Positions 16,901 through 25,947 of a DNA stretch of 40,214 bases are shown here, in pieces. The DNA is from Acidobacteriota bacterium (GTDB taxonomy: Bacteria; Acidobacteriota; Blastocatellia; Pyrinomonadales; Pyrinomonadaceae): the NCBI GenBank assembly GCA_029781855.1, contig JAKOVX010000135.1, positions 1 through 40,214 of the forward strand, written 5' to 3'. Numbering within the stretch: the stretch's first letter is position 1; every line of letters starts with the position of its first letter. Below the pieces are notes generated by a model, which worked only from the letters and a program-made list of their open reading frames with translations, was not told the origin of the DNA and ran no database searches. Position numbers and translations under genes: made by a program.

Positions 16901-18634
16901 ATGCCGCATGCAATTGAGAAGTTGGATCCTATGAAAGCAGAACTTAGAAAGTCACCACCCGAGCCGCTTGAAGCGGTCAGATTTGATATTCCTAAACCAT
17001 ACGTCACAGTACTGGAGAATGGCCTTCAGGTGATCATTTTCGAACAAGAGCGGCTCCCGCTTGTCAGTTTCAGGCTGGCGTTCAAGAGCGGTGACATTCA
17101 CGATCCGGCCGGACAGACAGGCCTGACCTCGGCAATGACGTCGATGCTGACCGAGGGAACCGAGCTTTATACGAGCCGCCAATTGGCGGAAATGACCGAA
17201 CGGCTCGGGGCGAGTTTGTCGGCGAACGCGTCCGATGACTTCACGATCGTCTCGGCTTCGAGCCTGACGCTATATAGTTCCGAAGTCCTGGGCCTGATGG
17301 CCGAGGCGGTTCTGCGTCCGACTTTTCCCGAGAACGAGCTCGACCTATATCGCCGTAATACGCTTGAGAACCTCAAGTTTCAACGCTCGCAGCCGGGTTT
17401 TCTGGCAGGCGAACAGGCGGCGAGGCTCGTCTACGGCGACCATCCGTACGCGATCGTTTCGCCGAAGGCCGCCGATATCGAGAAATTGAACCGCGACGAT
17501 CTGGTCCGGTTTCACGCGTCGACATTCGTTCCGAATAACGCGATCCTGATGATCGTCGGTGACGTCAAGCGAGACGAGATCGTGGGTCGAATTCAAGACC
17601 TTTTTGGCGACTGGCAGGCCAAAGACGTTTCTCGAACGGAATTTCCCGCACCGCCCCATCGAAGTTCGCGAAGCCTCACGATCGTCGATCGACCGGGATC
17701 GGCCCAGTCGAACATTGTCATCACGAATCTAGGTGTTCCGCGTGAACATCCCGACTATTTTCCGCTGATCGTGATGAATCAGGTGCTCGGGGCCGGAGCG
17801 TCGTCGCGGGTATTTATGAACCTCCGTGAAGAAAAAGGCTACACGTACGGAGCGTACACAAGGATCGATTTTAAGGCTTTGTCCGGCGACCTCGAGGCCA
17901 CTGCTGAAGTTCGTACCGCAGTTACAGGCGACTCTCTCAAAGAGTTCTTCTATGAGTTGGAACGTATCCGTAACGAGGACGTTGGTGAAGACGAACTTGC
18001 AGATGCCAAGAATTTCCTGACCGGCGTCTTTCCTATCAGAGCCGAGACCCAGGAAGGGCTGACCAACCTGATCGTTAATCAGAATCTTTACGGTTTATCG
18101 GATGATTACCTGCAGACGTACCGTGACCACGTCGACGCGGTTACTGTCGATGACGTCAGACGTGTCGCAAATACGCATATTCGGCCGGACGAAGTCGCGA
18201 TCGTCATCGTTGGCGACGCCGAAGAAGTTTTGCCGCAAGCGACACAACATGCGTCGTCGGTCGAGATCTTCGATATAGATGGCAACATTCAGGATGTCGC
18301 CAAATACGCAAAAACTGAAAATGCCGCTACCGCCGACGTTGCCGGAAAGTGGTCTCTGAACATTGATTTTCAGGGCCAGCAGCTGCCGGTGTCCCTGACG
18401 CTGGAGCAAGACGGCGAGAGCGTTACCGGCGTTCTGGAAACGATGCTCGGAAATGGCAAGATCACAGCCGGCAGCGTTTCCGGAAGCAAACTTTCCGCCG
18501 TTGCAACCGCCGAAATGCAGGGACAGCCGATCGATTTCTCGATATCCGGAAAAGTTTCCGGCGATTCGATGAGCGGAACTTTGACCGCTCCGATCGTACC
18601 GGAACCGCTCCCGTTCACGGGCAGCAGGGCATAA
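16901..18634 (+). CDS. M16 peptidase-like subunit without zinc site, extra C-terminal domain
   Basis: Second subunit of the M16 pair, 577 residues. At the position of the zinc motif it reads GLTSAMTSMLTEGT, so the metal ligands are lost. It keeps the Arg309/Tyr316 substrate-binding pair (LREEKGYTYGAY) that non-catalytic M16 subunits contribute to the partner site. Residues about 475-577 are an added beta-rich domain (VAGKWSLNIDF...VSLTLEQDG...VSGDSMSGTL). ATG 16901 is used; ATG 16931 is also possible. It lies 31 bases downstream of the catalytic subunit, in one operon. Confidence 0.87.
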   Translation: MPHAIEKLDPMKAELRKSPPEPLEAVRFDIPKPYVTVLENGLQVIIFEQERLPLVSFRLAFKSGDIHDPAGQTGLTSAMTSMLTEGTELYTSRQLAEMTERLGASLSANASDDFTIVSASSLTLYSSEVLGLMAEAVLRPTFPENELDLYRRNTLENLKFQRSQPGFLAGEQAARLVYGDHPYAIVSPKAADIEKLNRDDLVRFHASTFVPNNAILMIVGDVKRDEIVGRIQDLFGDWQAKDVSRTEFPAPPHRSSRSLTIVDRPGSAQSNIVITNLGVPREHPDYFPLIVMNQVLGAGASSRVFMNLREEKGYTYGAYTRIDFKALSGDLEATAEVRTAVTGDSLKEFFYELERIRNEDVGEDELADAKNFLTGVFPIRAETQEGLTNLIVNQNLYGLSDDYLQTYRDHVDAVTVDDVRRVANTHIRPDEVAIVIVGDAEEVLPQATQHASSVEIFDIDGNIQDVAKYAKTENAATADVAGKWSLNIDFQGQQLPVSLTLEQDGESVTGVLETMLGNGKITAGSVSGSKLSAVATAEMQGQPIDFSISGKVSGDSMSGTLTAPIVPEPLPFTGSRA

Positions 18635-18650
18635 ACGATTGCACAAAGTT

Positions 18651-18690
18651 AAGCGCGGATGAGGAACATTCCTCATCCGCGCTTTGCTTT
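18651..18690. terminator. Bidirectional intrinsic terminator
   Basis: A 16-bp perfect stem (18651-18666 with 18669-18684; core GCGCGGATGAGGAA) with a minimal loop is followed by TTTGCTTTT on the plus strand and has A-rich sequence on the other side. It lies between the convergent M16 and VOC genes and would serve both. Confidence 0.88.
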
Positions 18691-18702
18691 TGTTCGAATG
18701 TT

Positions 18703-19101
18703 CTATTCCGGCCGGACGAATTGAATGATCGCAAAATTCGCTCCCGAGGGATCTGCCGCCATTGCCATTCGTCCGACGCCCGGGGCATCGAACGGCGGAA
18801 CTCGGATGGAGCCGCCATTTTCGGTGATCTTGGCCGCTGTTTCGTCCGCGCTATCGACCGCGATATACGTGCTCCAGTGCGTCGGAGGCGGCGTCGGCCC
18901 CCAGTTTTCATCTATCGCCATCATCCCGCCGCAAGCGGCACCGTTCATCTGGATCTCTTTATAGGCCATCGGCGTTACCTTCGACTGGACCAGGTTCCAT
19001 CCGAACAGCTTTGAATAAAACTCGAGAGCACCGTCCAGATCGTGTGTCGCAAGCTCACGCCAGCAAATATCTCCGTGTGTCGGTATTGTAAATTCAGCCA
19101 T
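18703..19101 (-). CDS. VOC-family (glyoxalase-like) protein 1
   Basis: Protein of 132 residues with two beta-alpha-beta-beta-beta modules of the vicinal oxygen chelate fold. Features are WRELATHDLDGALEFYSKLFGW at the first module and GRMAMAADPSGANFAII at the end of the second, the usual VOC endings. Substrate unknown; relatives are often annotated as glyoxalase or dioxygenase-like. A strong Shine-Dalgarno sequence (AAGGAGAAAGG) precedes the ATG. It lies 11 bases downstream of a paralogue, presumably from tandem duplication. Confidence 0.85.
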   Translation of the reverse strand: MAEFTIPTHGDICWRELATHDLDGALEFYSKLFGWNLVQSKVTPMAYKEIQMNGAACGGMMAIDENWGPTPPPTHWSTYIAVDSADETAAKITENGGSIRVPPFDAPGVGRMAMAADPSGANFAIIQFVRPE

Positions 19102-19112
19102 TTCCTTTCTCC

Positions 19113-19535
19113 TTACATTTTGGGCCTAAAGGTCGCGAACATGCCGCCCGACGGGTCTTCCATGATGCTCATCCGTCCGACATTCGGGATGTCCATCGTC
19201 TTGTGGACCTTTCCTCCGAGTTCCGCTGCAAGCTCGGCACTCTTGTCGACGTCATCGACAGCAATATAGATCATCATGTGCGCCGGCGGAGGGTTGCCGC
19301 CGAACCACGCCGGATCGATCTGATAAAGCCCGCCGATCGGATGTCCGCCGTCGTTCGAGAATTCCCGATAGTCCATCCCGTCCTGTGTCGCGTTGCTCTG
19401 TTGAAACTCCCACCCGAACACGTTCCTGTAAAAATCGATGCATTTGTCCTTGTCCGTGCTCGCGATCTCCGTCCATACGAATTCGCCGTGAGCAGGCAAG
19501 GCCTGTCCCGCCATTTCACTAGCTTGATCTGCCAT
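19113..19535 (-). CDS. VOC-family (glyoxalase-like) protein 2
   Basis: Protein of 140 residues with the same fold and order as its neighbour: WTEIASTDKDKCIDFYRNVFGW near residue 20, and VGRMSIMEDPSGGMFATFRP at the C-terminus. The shared PPPxH and VGRM stretches show that the two are paralogues. An AGGAGG sequence sits about 8 bases upstream of the ATG. It is first in a two-gene operon with VOC protein 1. Activity cannot be assigned from sequence. Confidence 0.85.
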   Translation of the reverse strand: MADQASEMAGQALPAHGEFVWTEIASTDKDKCIDFYRNVFGWEFQQSNATQDGMDYREFSNDGGHPIGGLYQIDPAWFGGNPPPAHMMIYIAVDDVDKSAELAAELGGKVHKTMDIPNVGRMSIMEDPSGGMFATFRPKM

Positions 19536-19613
19536 CTTTCTGCCTCCTATTGTTGGAATTTTTGTATTCTAGCTTGTCCGATCCGTTTTGCATAGAAATT
19601 TATTCAGGCCAGC

Positions 19614-19731
19614 AAAGGCAACGGCCACGGTCATTTGACGATGGCCGCTGCCTTTCGGCGCTTTGAGCTGTGGGTGGGAGTTTTTTCGGCTTCATGGAGT
19701 AAAAGCACGACGGGTCAAATCACAGCTCAAA
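19614..19731. other. Two strong stems downstream of the Rad52-like gene
   Basis: In a 218-base gap without a gene. AAAGGCA and CGGCCA (19614-19627) pair with TGGCCG and TGCCTTT (19642-19655), leaving one internal mismatch. TTTGAGCTGTG (19662-19672) pairs perfectly with CACAGCTCAAA (19721-19731) around 48 bases. Neither stem has a clean T run. It may be the 3' end of the Rad52-like transcript, a small RNA, or a repeat element. Confidence 0.45.
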
Positions 19732-19753
19732 ACCTTGATATTTAGACTAACGA

Positions 19754-20485
19754 TCAACCGGCACGTCGTACCGCGACGGCTCCTGCTCCGGTATCACGGC
19801 CGAAACGTTGCAGGTGTTCGATGAACTCCGACGCGGCACGTTTCGAAAGTTCGTCCACCCGGCATCCAAGGAAACTGGAGCATTCGTGGTCAGCCTCGAT
19901 CGCTTTTTCACGTGCGATGGCCCGGATCATTCCCAGCTGCTTCGCCGTTACCATATCGCCGAGACTCTTAGCCACCGGATCGATGCTCGCCCGATCTTCG
20001 TGTTTCGCCGCCGGTGCGAACACGTCATCTTGCTCGACCGTTTCGAATTCACGTTTGTAGAGTTCGCGGGCGATGCCGAATTTCACCGCGGCACGTTTCA
20101 ATGCATCGTGTTCGGCCTTCTTGATCCCTGTTTCGCTGTCGGCACGCCCGGTTCCGATCCCTTCGCGGGTAACGCCGTCGATCGTGATCGCAACCGTGAT
20201 CGTGACGATCTCGCCGATCGCCCTGATGTCCTTCACGGTGTGCTCCCAATTTGGAGCGTGCTCGTCAAGAATGTCCGCGACCGTATGCCACTCGACATAG
20301 TCGACCATGTGCACATTTCCGTTGCGGTCCCGATGGGCGGCTCGTTGTCGGACGAGATTTGGGTCGAGGCTCGACCTGAGCTCGCGTAACGTGGTCGAAA
20401 AATCCAGCACATTGCTGCCTGCCAATTCCACTTCAAACAATTCGGGCGTCTCCACCTTCGTCTCTTCGATCATTTTCTGTCTCAT
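19754..20485 (-). CDS. Rad52-like single-strand annealing protein
   Basis: Recombinase of the Rad52/Rad22 family, which anneals complementary single strands; in bacteria these mostly come from phages or plasmids. The 244-residue form starts at ATG 20485, preceded by AGGAG at 8 bases; the frame stays open to 20650, but that part looks non-coding. Rad52 core motifs lie at about 20-155: RELRSSLDPNLVRQR, DGVTREGIGTGRADSETGI and KKAEHDALKRAAVKFGIARELY, matching the helix of the Rad52 fold. A separate C-terminal helical region (about 175-235, TAKQLGMIRAIAREKA) may bind a partner. It is divergent from an XRE regulator across a repeat-rich promoter region. Confidence 0.82.
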   Translation of the reverse strand: MRQKMIEETKVETPELFEVELAGSNVLDFSTTLRELRSSLDPNLVRQRAAHRDRNGNVHMVDYVEWHTVADILDEHAPNWEHTVKDIRAIGEIVTITVAITIDGVTREGIGTGRADSETGIKKAEHDALKRAAVKFGIARELYKREFETVEQDDVFAPAAKHEDRASIDPVAKSLGDMVTAKQLGMIRAIAREKAIEADHECSSFLGCRVDELSKRAASEFIEHLQRFGRDTGAGAVAVRRAG

Positions 20486-20803
20486 GTTAATTTCTCCTAT
20501 CGTGTGCCCAGGTTTCTCCGAAAAGTAACTTCTTGTCTGGTTTTGCCCACCTGACGGCAAAGCCCCTACTTCCCGGTGTCCGCCTCTGTTCGCCGCGATC
20601 AGGCCGTCACGACTCAGTTGTGGTAACAAATGAACGTTGAATGAAACCATCCACGTTGCATCTATGAAACAATGTATCAGATAATTTTTTATGTTGCAAG
20701 CATGAAACGAGGTGTTGCATTTAAAAAAAACGTGTGCTATGTTTTATCTATGAAATGGCACGTCCACTAATGGCACGTATAATTCATGGAGGAAAAATAG
20801 ATT
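20486..20803. promoter_or_regulatory. Divergent promoter region between Rad52-like gene and XRE regulator
   Basis: A 318-base gap. Minus strand, toward the Rad52-like gene: TTGCAA (20699-20694), 17 bases, TACATT (20676-20671), followed by a leader of about 180 bases. Plus strand, toward the regulator: TTGCAT (20715-20720), 17 bases, TATGTT (20738-20743). A second plus-strand -10, TATAAT (20778-20783), has ATGGCA 17 bases upstream. GGAGG at 20788-20792 serves the regulator. Confidence 0.6.
20641..20756. repeat. ATGAAAC repeats, likely operator sites
   Basis: ATGAAA(C/T) occurs at 20641, 20664, 20702 and 20750. Two copies extend to the 15-base motif TTGCANNNATGAAAC (20656-20670 and 20694-20708). 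The second motif contains the -35 of the Rad52-like promoter, and another TTGCAT is the -35 of the regulator promoter. A protein on these sites would control both directions. GGCACGT is also directly repeated 15 bases apart (20757 and 20772 region). Confidence 0.5.
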
Positions 20804-21190
20804 ATGGCATTCAAAAACGAGAGCTTAATTAACACGGTCGAACTCGGCCGCGCGATCAAAAGACACAGGGAAGAGCTGAAACTCAGCCTTCGTGACGTAG
20901 CGGACCAGACCGAGGTATCGGCGTCAACGCTTTCACGCATCGAGAACGGGACGGGACGCCCCGATGCGGATAACATTGCACGACTGACCCAATGGCTGGA
21001 TATGCCGGTTGACCGGTTGATGCGGCACAACGACGAGTCGGTTGAGCCCGTCATTTATTACCCGCACGAGGCGACGCCGGAAATTGTCGAGGCCCACTTG
21101 CGTGCTGACAAGAAACTGACGCCCGAAACGGCTGAGGCACTGTCAGAGCTTTTCAGGGTCGCGTATCAGCAGTTCAGCAAGCGTAAATAG
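20804..21190 (+). CDS. XRE-family transcriptional regulator
   Basis: Protein of 128 residues with a Cro/C1-type helix-turn-helix at about 13-70. The family signature is LSLRDVADQTEVSASTLSRIENG, with the recognition helix at SASTLSRIE. The C-terminal half (70-128) is helical and acidic with no known ligand or protease domain. It starts 11 bases after GGAGG. It probably binds the ATGAAAC repeats in the region upstream, regulating itself and the divergent Rad52-like gene; that is inference from position. Confidence 0.88.
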   Translation: MAFKNESLINTVELGRAIKRHREELKLSLRDVADQTEVSASTLSRIENGTGRPDADNIARLTQWLDMPVDRLMRHNDESVEPVIYYPHEATPEIVEAHLRADKKLTPETAEALSELFRVAYQQFSKRK

Positions 21191-21238
21191 GAACTGGGGC
21201 CGCATTGTACATATTGGTTCAGAGCGAGAAATAAACAA

Positions 21239-21625
21239 ATGACACGAAACAACCTGGCAGGACTTGCGGATAGTTTTTCGATCGACACGACGTTTGTGTT
21301 GTTCTTCTTGGCATTGGAACTCGGGCGGACGGCCGACCTTATGGCGTTTGACACATTTCTGCTTTCCGTTACTACGTTGATGGTGATGGTGCTGCCCTTT
21401 TTCCTGCCGTCTGAGAGCGAGCCGCCGGCATTTAAGATGTGGCTTTCCGGCCGGATCTCGATCGCCGTGGTCGGGTTGGTCGTCGGATTTGCCTTTCAGC
21501 GGAGCATAGGCGTGTTATTGCCTGATTTCCTGAAGTTCGTTCCGATGACGGCGCTGATAATTGCCGCGATGGTCAGTTGTTATTTTCAGTTTTACGGTCT
21601 GATGAAACTCCGATTGGCAAAATAG
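21239..21625 (+). CDS. Small four-helix membrane protein of unknown function
   Basis: Protein of 128 residues that I do not recognise. Hydrophobic segments lie near residues 17-35, 40-57, 72-92 and 100-122, consistent with four transmembrane helices. It follows the XRE regulator by 48 bases on the same strand and ends at a strong bidirectional terminator, so the two may be co-transcribed. The ATG lacks a good Shine-Dalgarno sequence (GAGAAATAAACA upstream). Confidence 0.65.
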   Translation: MTRNNLAGLADSFSIDTTFVLFFLALELGRTADLMAFDTFLLSVTTLMVMVLPFFLPSESEPPAFKMWLSGRISIAVVGLVVGFAFQRSIGVLLPDFLKFVPMTALIIAAMVSCYFQFYGLMKLRLAK

Positions 21626-21650
21626 GCAAAAGGCGCCAATTCGGAAAAGT

Positions 21651-21694
21651 AAAAGGTCCGCTTGTGTTACGGGAACACGAGTGGGCCTTTTTTT
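21651..21694. terminator. Bidirectional intrinsic terminator
   Basis: Imperfect long hairpin with an AAAAGG(T)CC arm at 21651-21659, inner GTGTT/AACAC stem and GG(G)CCTTTT arm, followed by a T run to 21694. The left flank is A-rich, giving a T run on the minus strand too. It ends the membrane protein gene on one side and the trp-aroF operon on the other. Confidence 0.82.
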
Positions 21695-21715
21695 GCGGAG
21701 TCGATCTGTCGCCCT

Positions 21716-22762
<1,047 letters not shown>

Positions 22763-22799
22763 AAATTCTTTAGCTAACCCTTAGTACAAAACTCCAACT

Positions 22800-23609
22800 T
22801 TAGTTTTCGTCGACACCTTTTGCAACCGGCGGCAGAAGCCCGTTGACAAATTCTTCGACTCGACGGACAGCGTCATCGGGCGAGACTGACTTCTCGATCT
22901 CGGCCACGATCGCCGAACCGACCACAGCTGCGTCGGCATATTTCCATACATCCGAGACTTGATCCGCCGTCGAAATACCAAATCCGACCGCGATCGGCAG
23001 GTCGGTAAATCGTCGCACGCGTCGAACGAGTTCTTCGGCAGCGGAACTCGTTGTTTCCCTTGCACCCGTGACGCCTGCACGCGATACCGCGTAAATAAAT
23101 CCGCGAGCGTTTCGGCAGATCGCCGCAAGCCGCTCGTCTGTAGTCGTCGGTGCAACGAGTGAGATCAGATCGATGCCATCGTCAGCGAACCTTGCCGATA
23201 TCGCGGCGGCCTCGCCCTCGATCACATCGGTCAGCAGCACGCCATCGACACCGGACGCCGCCGCGGCCGTAGCGAATTCGTCAATCCCAAATCGCAGGAT
23301 CGGATTGAAATAGCTGAACAAAACGATCGGTATGTCGCGCTGTTTCCTGAATTCAGCAGGGAGATCCAAAACATCCTTCAATGTGACGCCGTTATCCAAA
23401 GCCCTCTGTGACGAACGCTGGATCGTCGGGCCGTCGGCCATCGGGTCACTGAACGGCACCCCGAGTTCGATCACATCCGAGCCCGACTCTGCGAGTTTCA
23501 GCACGATCGAAAGGGAAGTCGCCATATCCGGGTCGCCGGCCGAAACAAACGGGATGAAAGCGCCTCCACGACGCTTTGCAGCAATAATCCTTTCTGTTAT
23601 ACGGCTCAT
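22800..23609 (-). CDS. trpA: Tryptophan synthase alpha subunit
   Basis: Cleaves indole-3-glycerol phosphate to indole and glyceraldehyde 3-phosphate; the indole is channelled to TrpB. The 269-residue barrel has catalytic Glu48 (ELGVPFSDP) and Asp59 (MADGPTIQ), matching Glu49 and Asp60 of the E. coli enzyme, and the phosphate loop AVGFGIS. Its start overlaps the trpB stop by four bases, so translation is coupled, as expected for subunits of one complex. Confidence 0.96.
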   Translation of the reverse strand: MSRITERIIAAKRRGGAFIPFVSAGDPDMATSLSIVLKLAESGSDVIELGVPFSDPMADGPTIQRSSQRALDNGVTLKDVLDLPAEFRKQRDIPIVLFSYFNPILRFGIDEFATAAAASGVDGVLLTDVIEGEAAAISARFADDGIDLISLVAPTTTDERLAAICRNARGFIYAVSRAGVTGARETTSSAAEELVRRVRRFTDLPIAVGFGISTADQVSDVWKYADAAVVGSAIVAEIEKSVSPDDAVRRVEEFVNGLLPPVAKGVDEN

Positions 23610-24802
23610 ATATTTCGCTTGACGAACTCCTCCTGCACGGTATTCACGTCCTTGTCGCCCCGGCCCGACAGATTGACGATCATTATGTCGTTGGCACTCA
23701 TCTCAGGTGCGATCTTGATCGCGTGAGCGACCGCGTGTGACGATTCGAGGGCCGGAATGATCCCTTCCGTCTCCGAGAGCGTCGAAAATGCTGCGAGGGC
23801 GTCTTCGTCGTTCGCCGACGCGTATTCGACCCTGTTCATATCATGCAAATAAGCGTGCTCAGGTCCGATCGATGCGTAATCGAGCCCCGCGGAGACCGAG
23901 TGCGTCAGAGCGATCTGTCCATCGTTATCCTGCAGCAGGTAGCTCTTTGTCCCCTGCAAAACGCCGACGCGGCCGGCAGCCATGAACCTCGCCGCGTGTT
24001 CTCCGAGCGTTTCTCCGCGTCCGCCGGCTTCGACGCCGATCATCCGAACATTGTCGTTCAGGAACGGATGAAACAGCCCGATCGAGTTCGACCCGCCGCC
24101 GACACAGGCGACCAGGACGTCCGGCAACCGGCCCTCTTTTTCTATGATCTGATCGCGGGCTTCGCGACCGATCACGGATTGAAAGTCACGGACCATCAGC
24201 GGATACGGATGCGGCCCGAGAGCTGATCCGAGCAGGTAATAGGTCGTATCGACATTTGTCACCCAATCTCGAAGGGCTTCGTTAATAGCGTCCTTCAGCG
24301 TGCACGAGCCCGAATCGACGCCTCGGACCTCAGCTCCGAGCAACCGCATCCGAAACACGTTCAATTCCTGCCGCCGCATATCTTCGGTGCCCATATAAAC
24401 GACGCATTCGAGCCCAAACAGGGCACAAACAGTCGCCGTCGCCACGCCGTGCTGTCCGGCACCCGTTTCGGCGATTATCCGCTTTTTACCCATTCGCCGG
24501 GCAAGCAGTATCTGGCCGATGCAGTTGTTGATCTTATGGGCACCGGTGTGGTTGAGGTCTTCGCGTTTGAGATATATCTTTGCCCCGCCGAGCGTCTCGC
24601 TCAGCCGCTTCGCGTAGTAAAGCGGCGACGGGCGTCCGACGTAGTTTTGCAGCAAGTCCTGAAACTCCGCATGAAACCCCGGATCGTCCCGTACGGCAAA
24701 ATACCCGCTCGTCAGCTCATCCAGCGGTGCGACCAGCGTCTCTGGCACAAACCGCCCGCCGTATTCACCCCAATAGCCCTGTTCATTTGGCTCGTAATTC
24801 AT
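23606..24802 (-). CDS. trpB: Tryptophan synthase beta subunit
   Basis: PLP enzyme joining indole and serine. The 398-residue protein has the PLP lysine Lys90 in NHTGAHKINN and the phosphate loop CVGGGSNSIG. It is of the ordinary TrpB1 type that pairs with TrpA, of standard length. ATGA overlaps join it to trpF upstream and trpA downstream. Confidence 0.97.
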   Translation of the reverse strand: MNYEPNEQGYWGEYGGRFVPETLVAPLDELTSGYFAVRDDPGFHAEFQDLLQNYVGRPSPLYYAKRLSETLGGAKIYLKREDLNHTGAHKINNCIGQILLARRMGKKRIIAETGAGQHGVATATVCALFGLECVVYMGTEDMRRQELNVFRMRLLGAEVRGVDSGSCTLKDAINEALRDWVTNVDTTYYLLGSALGPHPYPLMVRDFQSVIGREARDQIIEKEGRLPDVLVACVGGGSNSIGLFHPFLNDNVRMIGVEAGGRGETLGEHAARFMAAGRVGVLQGTKSYLLQDNDGQIALTHSVSAGLDYASIGPEHAYLHDMNRVEYASANDEDALAAFSTLSETEGIIPALESSHAVAHAIKIAPEMSANDIMIVNLSGRGDKDVNTVQEEFVKRNI

Positions 24803-25947
24803 ATTGCTTCAATCGCTGCCTTAATAAATGAGGCGACTTTTTCTGGATCCTTTTTGCCGGGAGAAGATTCGACACCGCTCGCGACGTCGACGGCATACGG
24901 TTGAACTTCACGAATCGCCTCGGCGACATTTTCAGGATTCAGGCCGCCGGCGAGGTAGATTCGGTCAAACTTACCTCGGATCTGCCTCGCGCCCGTCCAG
25001 TCAAAACTCTCACCCGTGCCGCCCCTTTCAGTTGGTGAGTACTTGTCGAGGAGGATCGCCTCCGCGGCGCATTCATCGACGTCTTCGGGGTTGAAATCTA
25101 CTCCGATTCTGATGGCTTTGATCACGGGCAGTTCAGACATCTTATGCAACCTGTCTATAAACTCATTGTCTTCGTCACCGTGCAGCTGGATCGCGTCAAG
25201 GCCGGCTATGCGGGCGATCTCGCAGATCTTCTCGGGACTTTCGTTAACAAACACGCCGACATTTACCACCGTCGACGGTATCGCATCGATTATCGACTTC
25301 GCCTGTTCCGGTGTCAGATGCCGCGGGCTCTTTTCATAAAAGTTAAACCCCAGGTCGTCGGCTCCATACTTCGTCGCCATCAGGGCGTCGTCAAGATTCG
25401 TGATACCGCAGATCTTCACTTTTGTTCCGGTTGACGCGGGCTGTTCGGTTTCATGTAGTTCCTGCTTTTCGTCCTTTAGCCGGGTAGCCAAATACCAAAC
25501 GATAAAAACATTCAGAACAATTATCGAAACCCTTACCCAAGTAAATCGCTCATATAGCTCATAAACTTCGATCGGAATGAAAAGTGCTGTTGCGATCGTC
25601 GTAAGGTATTCCGCCCAACGTTTTTGCAGCCACAGGCCGATCCCTTCGGTAAACAAAAAGCCCGAATAAACAAGAGCGACCGTACTCATTTCGACCAGTT
25701 GAGTGTTTCCGACGCCGATAAGCTTAGCCAGTGCCGACTGTACATATCGGTTAGTGATGTCGATCCCGTGACGAGTCACGAAGTCCATAGCCCACGCATG
25801 TACGTCGCTGCCGAAAAGCGACAGCATTTTGAACGCGACGAGTATCAGCACCGTGCCCTTGATCGTTTTTTCAAGCGAGATGAAGTGGATCGTCCACGTC
25901 CGTTCACGCGGCGTCTGCTTTTTGTATCTGAGGTGCAGTTTCTTCAA
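24799..25947 (-). CDS. trpF: DUF2127 membrane domain fused to phosphoribosylanthranilate isomerase
   Basis: A single 382-residue frame. Residues about 20-157 are a DUF2127 membrane protein: hydrophobic segments near 28-46, 84-103, 112-130 and 137-155, with the family stretch KRWAEYLTT...IPIEVYELYERFTW. A linker (158-176) leads to a full-length TrpF barrel of about 206 residues beginning VKICGITN, with catalytic Cys180 and the Asp in AILLDKYS. TrpF isomerises phosphoribosylanthranilate. The annotated start is a TTG overlapping the trpC stop. As a fusion the isomerase would be membrane-anchored; a GTG at Val177 could also give free TrpF. Joining of these two domains is unusual in my knowledge. 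Confidence 0.88.
   Translation of the reverse strand: MKKLHLRYKKQTPRERTWTIHFISLEKTIKGTVLILVAFKMLSLFGSDVHAWAMDFVTRHGIDITNRYVQSALAKLIGVGNTQLVEMSTVALVYSGFLFTEGIGLWLQKRWAEYLTTIATALFIPIEVYELYERFTWVRVSIIVLNVFIVWYLATRLKDEKQELHETEQPASTGTKVKICGITNLDDALMATKYGADDLGFNFYEKSPRHLTPEQAKSIIDAIPSTVVNVGVFVNESPEKICEIARIAGLDAIQLHGDEDNEFIDRLHKMSELPVIKAIRIGVDFNPEDVDECAAEAILLDKYSPTERGGTGESFDWTGARQIRGKFDRIYLAGGLNPENVAEAIREVQPYAVDVASGVESSPGKKDPEKVASFIKAAIEAI
25417..25430 (-). promoter_or_regulatory. Possible internal translation start for free TrpF
   Basis: The codon for Val177 is GTG (25419-25417), exactly where stand-alone TrpF proteins begin. GGAA lies 5 bases upstream on the minus strand. A ribosome starting here would make a soluble TrpF of 206 residues with no DUF2127 part. 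The Shine-Dalgarno match is modest. Confidence 0.4.

Noticed and set aside
20486..20650. Longer start (ATG 20650) for the Rad52-like protein
   Set aside because: The added 55 residues look unstructured and would begin close to the predicted transcription start; ATG 20485 has a clear AGGAG at the right distance.
19754..21625. Intact prophage
   Set aside because: No integrase, capsid, terminase or attachment-site repeats are visible; neighbours are ordinary chromosomal genes.
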